A stretch of DNA of 5,441 bases, from assembly GCA_964388085.1 (NCBI GenBank), contig CAYLZW010000370.1, positions 1-5,441 of the forward strand, written 5' to 3'. This stretch comes from CAYLZW01 sp964388085. Its GTDB lineage: Bacteria; Myxococcota; UBA727; CAYLZW01. A model generated the notes under the pieces. It had not been told where the DNA came from, searched no databases, and saw only the letters and a list, made by a program, of their open reading frames with translations. The translations under genes were made by a program, and so were the position numbers. Every line of letters begins with the position of its first letter. Position 1 is the stretch's first letter. This document shows, one piece after another, positions 4,680-5,441 of this stretch.

Positions 4680-5441
<762 letters not shown>

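Overview
This 5.4-kb window comes from a very GC-rich bacterial chromosome. The strong G/C bias at third codon positions, a GAF-containing sigma-54 activator, a small cysteine-rich lipoprotein and a tilS-ftsH pair all suggest a delta-proteobacterium or myxobacterium (Myxococcota, perhaps Polyangia). That placement is an inference from style and gene content, not from a marker phylogeny. I see no mobile element, CRISPR array, rRNA or tRNA.

Layout. (1) 1-837, minus: the N-terminal 279 residues of a sigma-54-dependent enhancer-binding protein (GAF sensor plus the start of the AAA+ domain), cut by the window edge. (2) 955-1413, plus: a cysteine-rich lipoprotein, divergent from the activator. (3) About 1416-2288, plus: an exported protein with a TolB/CsgG-like domain and a C-terminal hydrophobic hairpin, tightly coupled to the lipoprotein gene. 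The junction of these two genes holds an array of 18-bp tandem repeats, each carrying a Shine-Dalgarno-like sequence; three of them also end in an in-frame GTG. (4) 2306-3139, minus: a metallo-beta-lactamase-fold hydrolase, convergent with gene 3 and only 17 nt from it. (5) 3140-3387: a divergent intergenic region with a sigma-54-like promoter facing the hydrolase gene. (6) 3388-4428, plus: tilS. (7) 4429-4679: a gap with a perfect 17-nt inverted repeat next to a sigma-70-like promoter. (8) 4680-5441, plus: the first 254 residues of ftsH, cut by the window edge.

How they fit together. tilS followed by ftsH is a widely conserved housekeeping order: a tRNA-Ile lysidine synthetase and a membrane AAA protease. 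Here hpt, which sits between them in Bacillus, is absent, and a regulated-looking gap takes its place. The lipoprotein and TolB-like genes look like a two-gene envelope operon of unknown function. The activator's targets cannot be read from this window, but one sigma-54-like site does occur, ahead of the hydrolase gene. The most unusual sequence is the repeat array at 1401-1472, which multiplies a stop/start junction without changing the reading frame.
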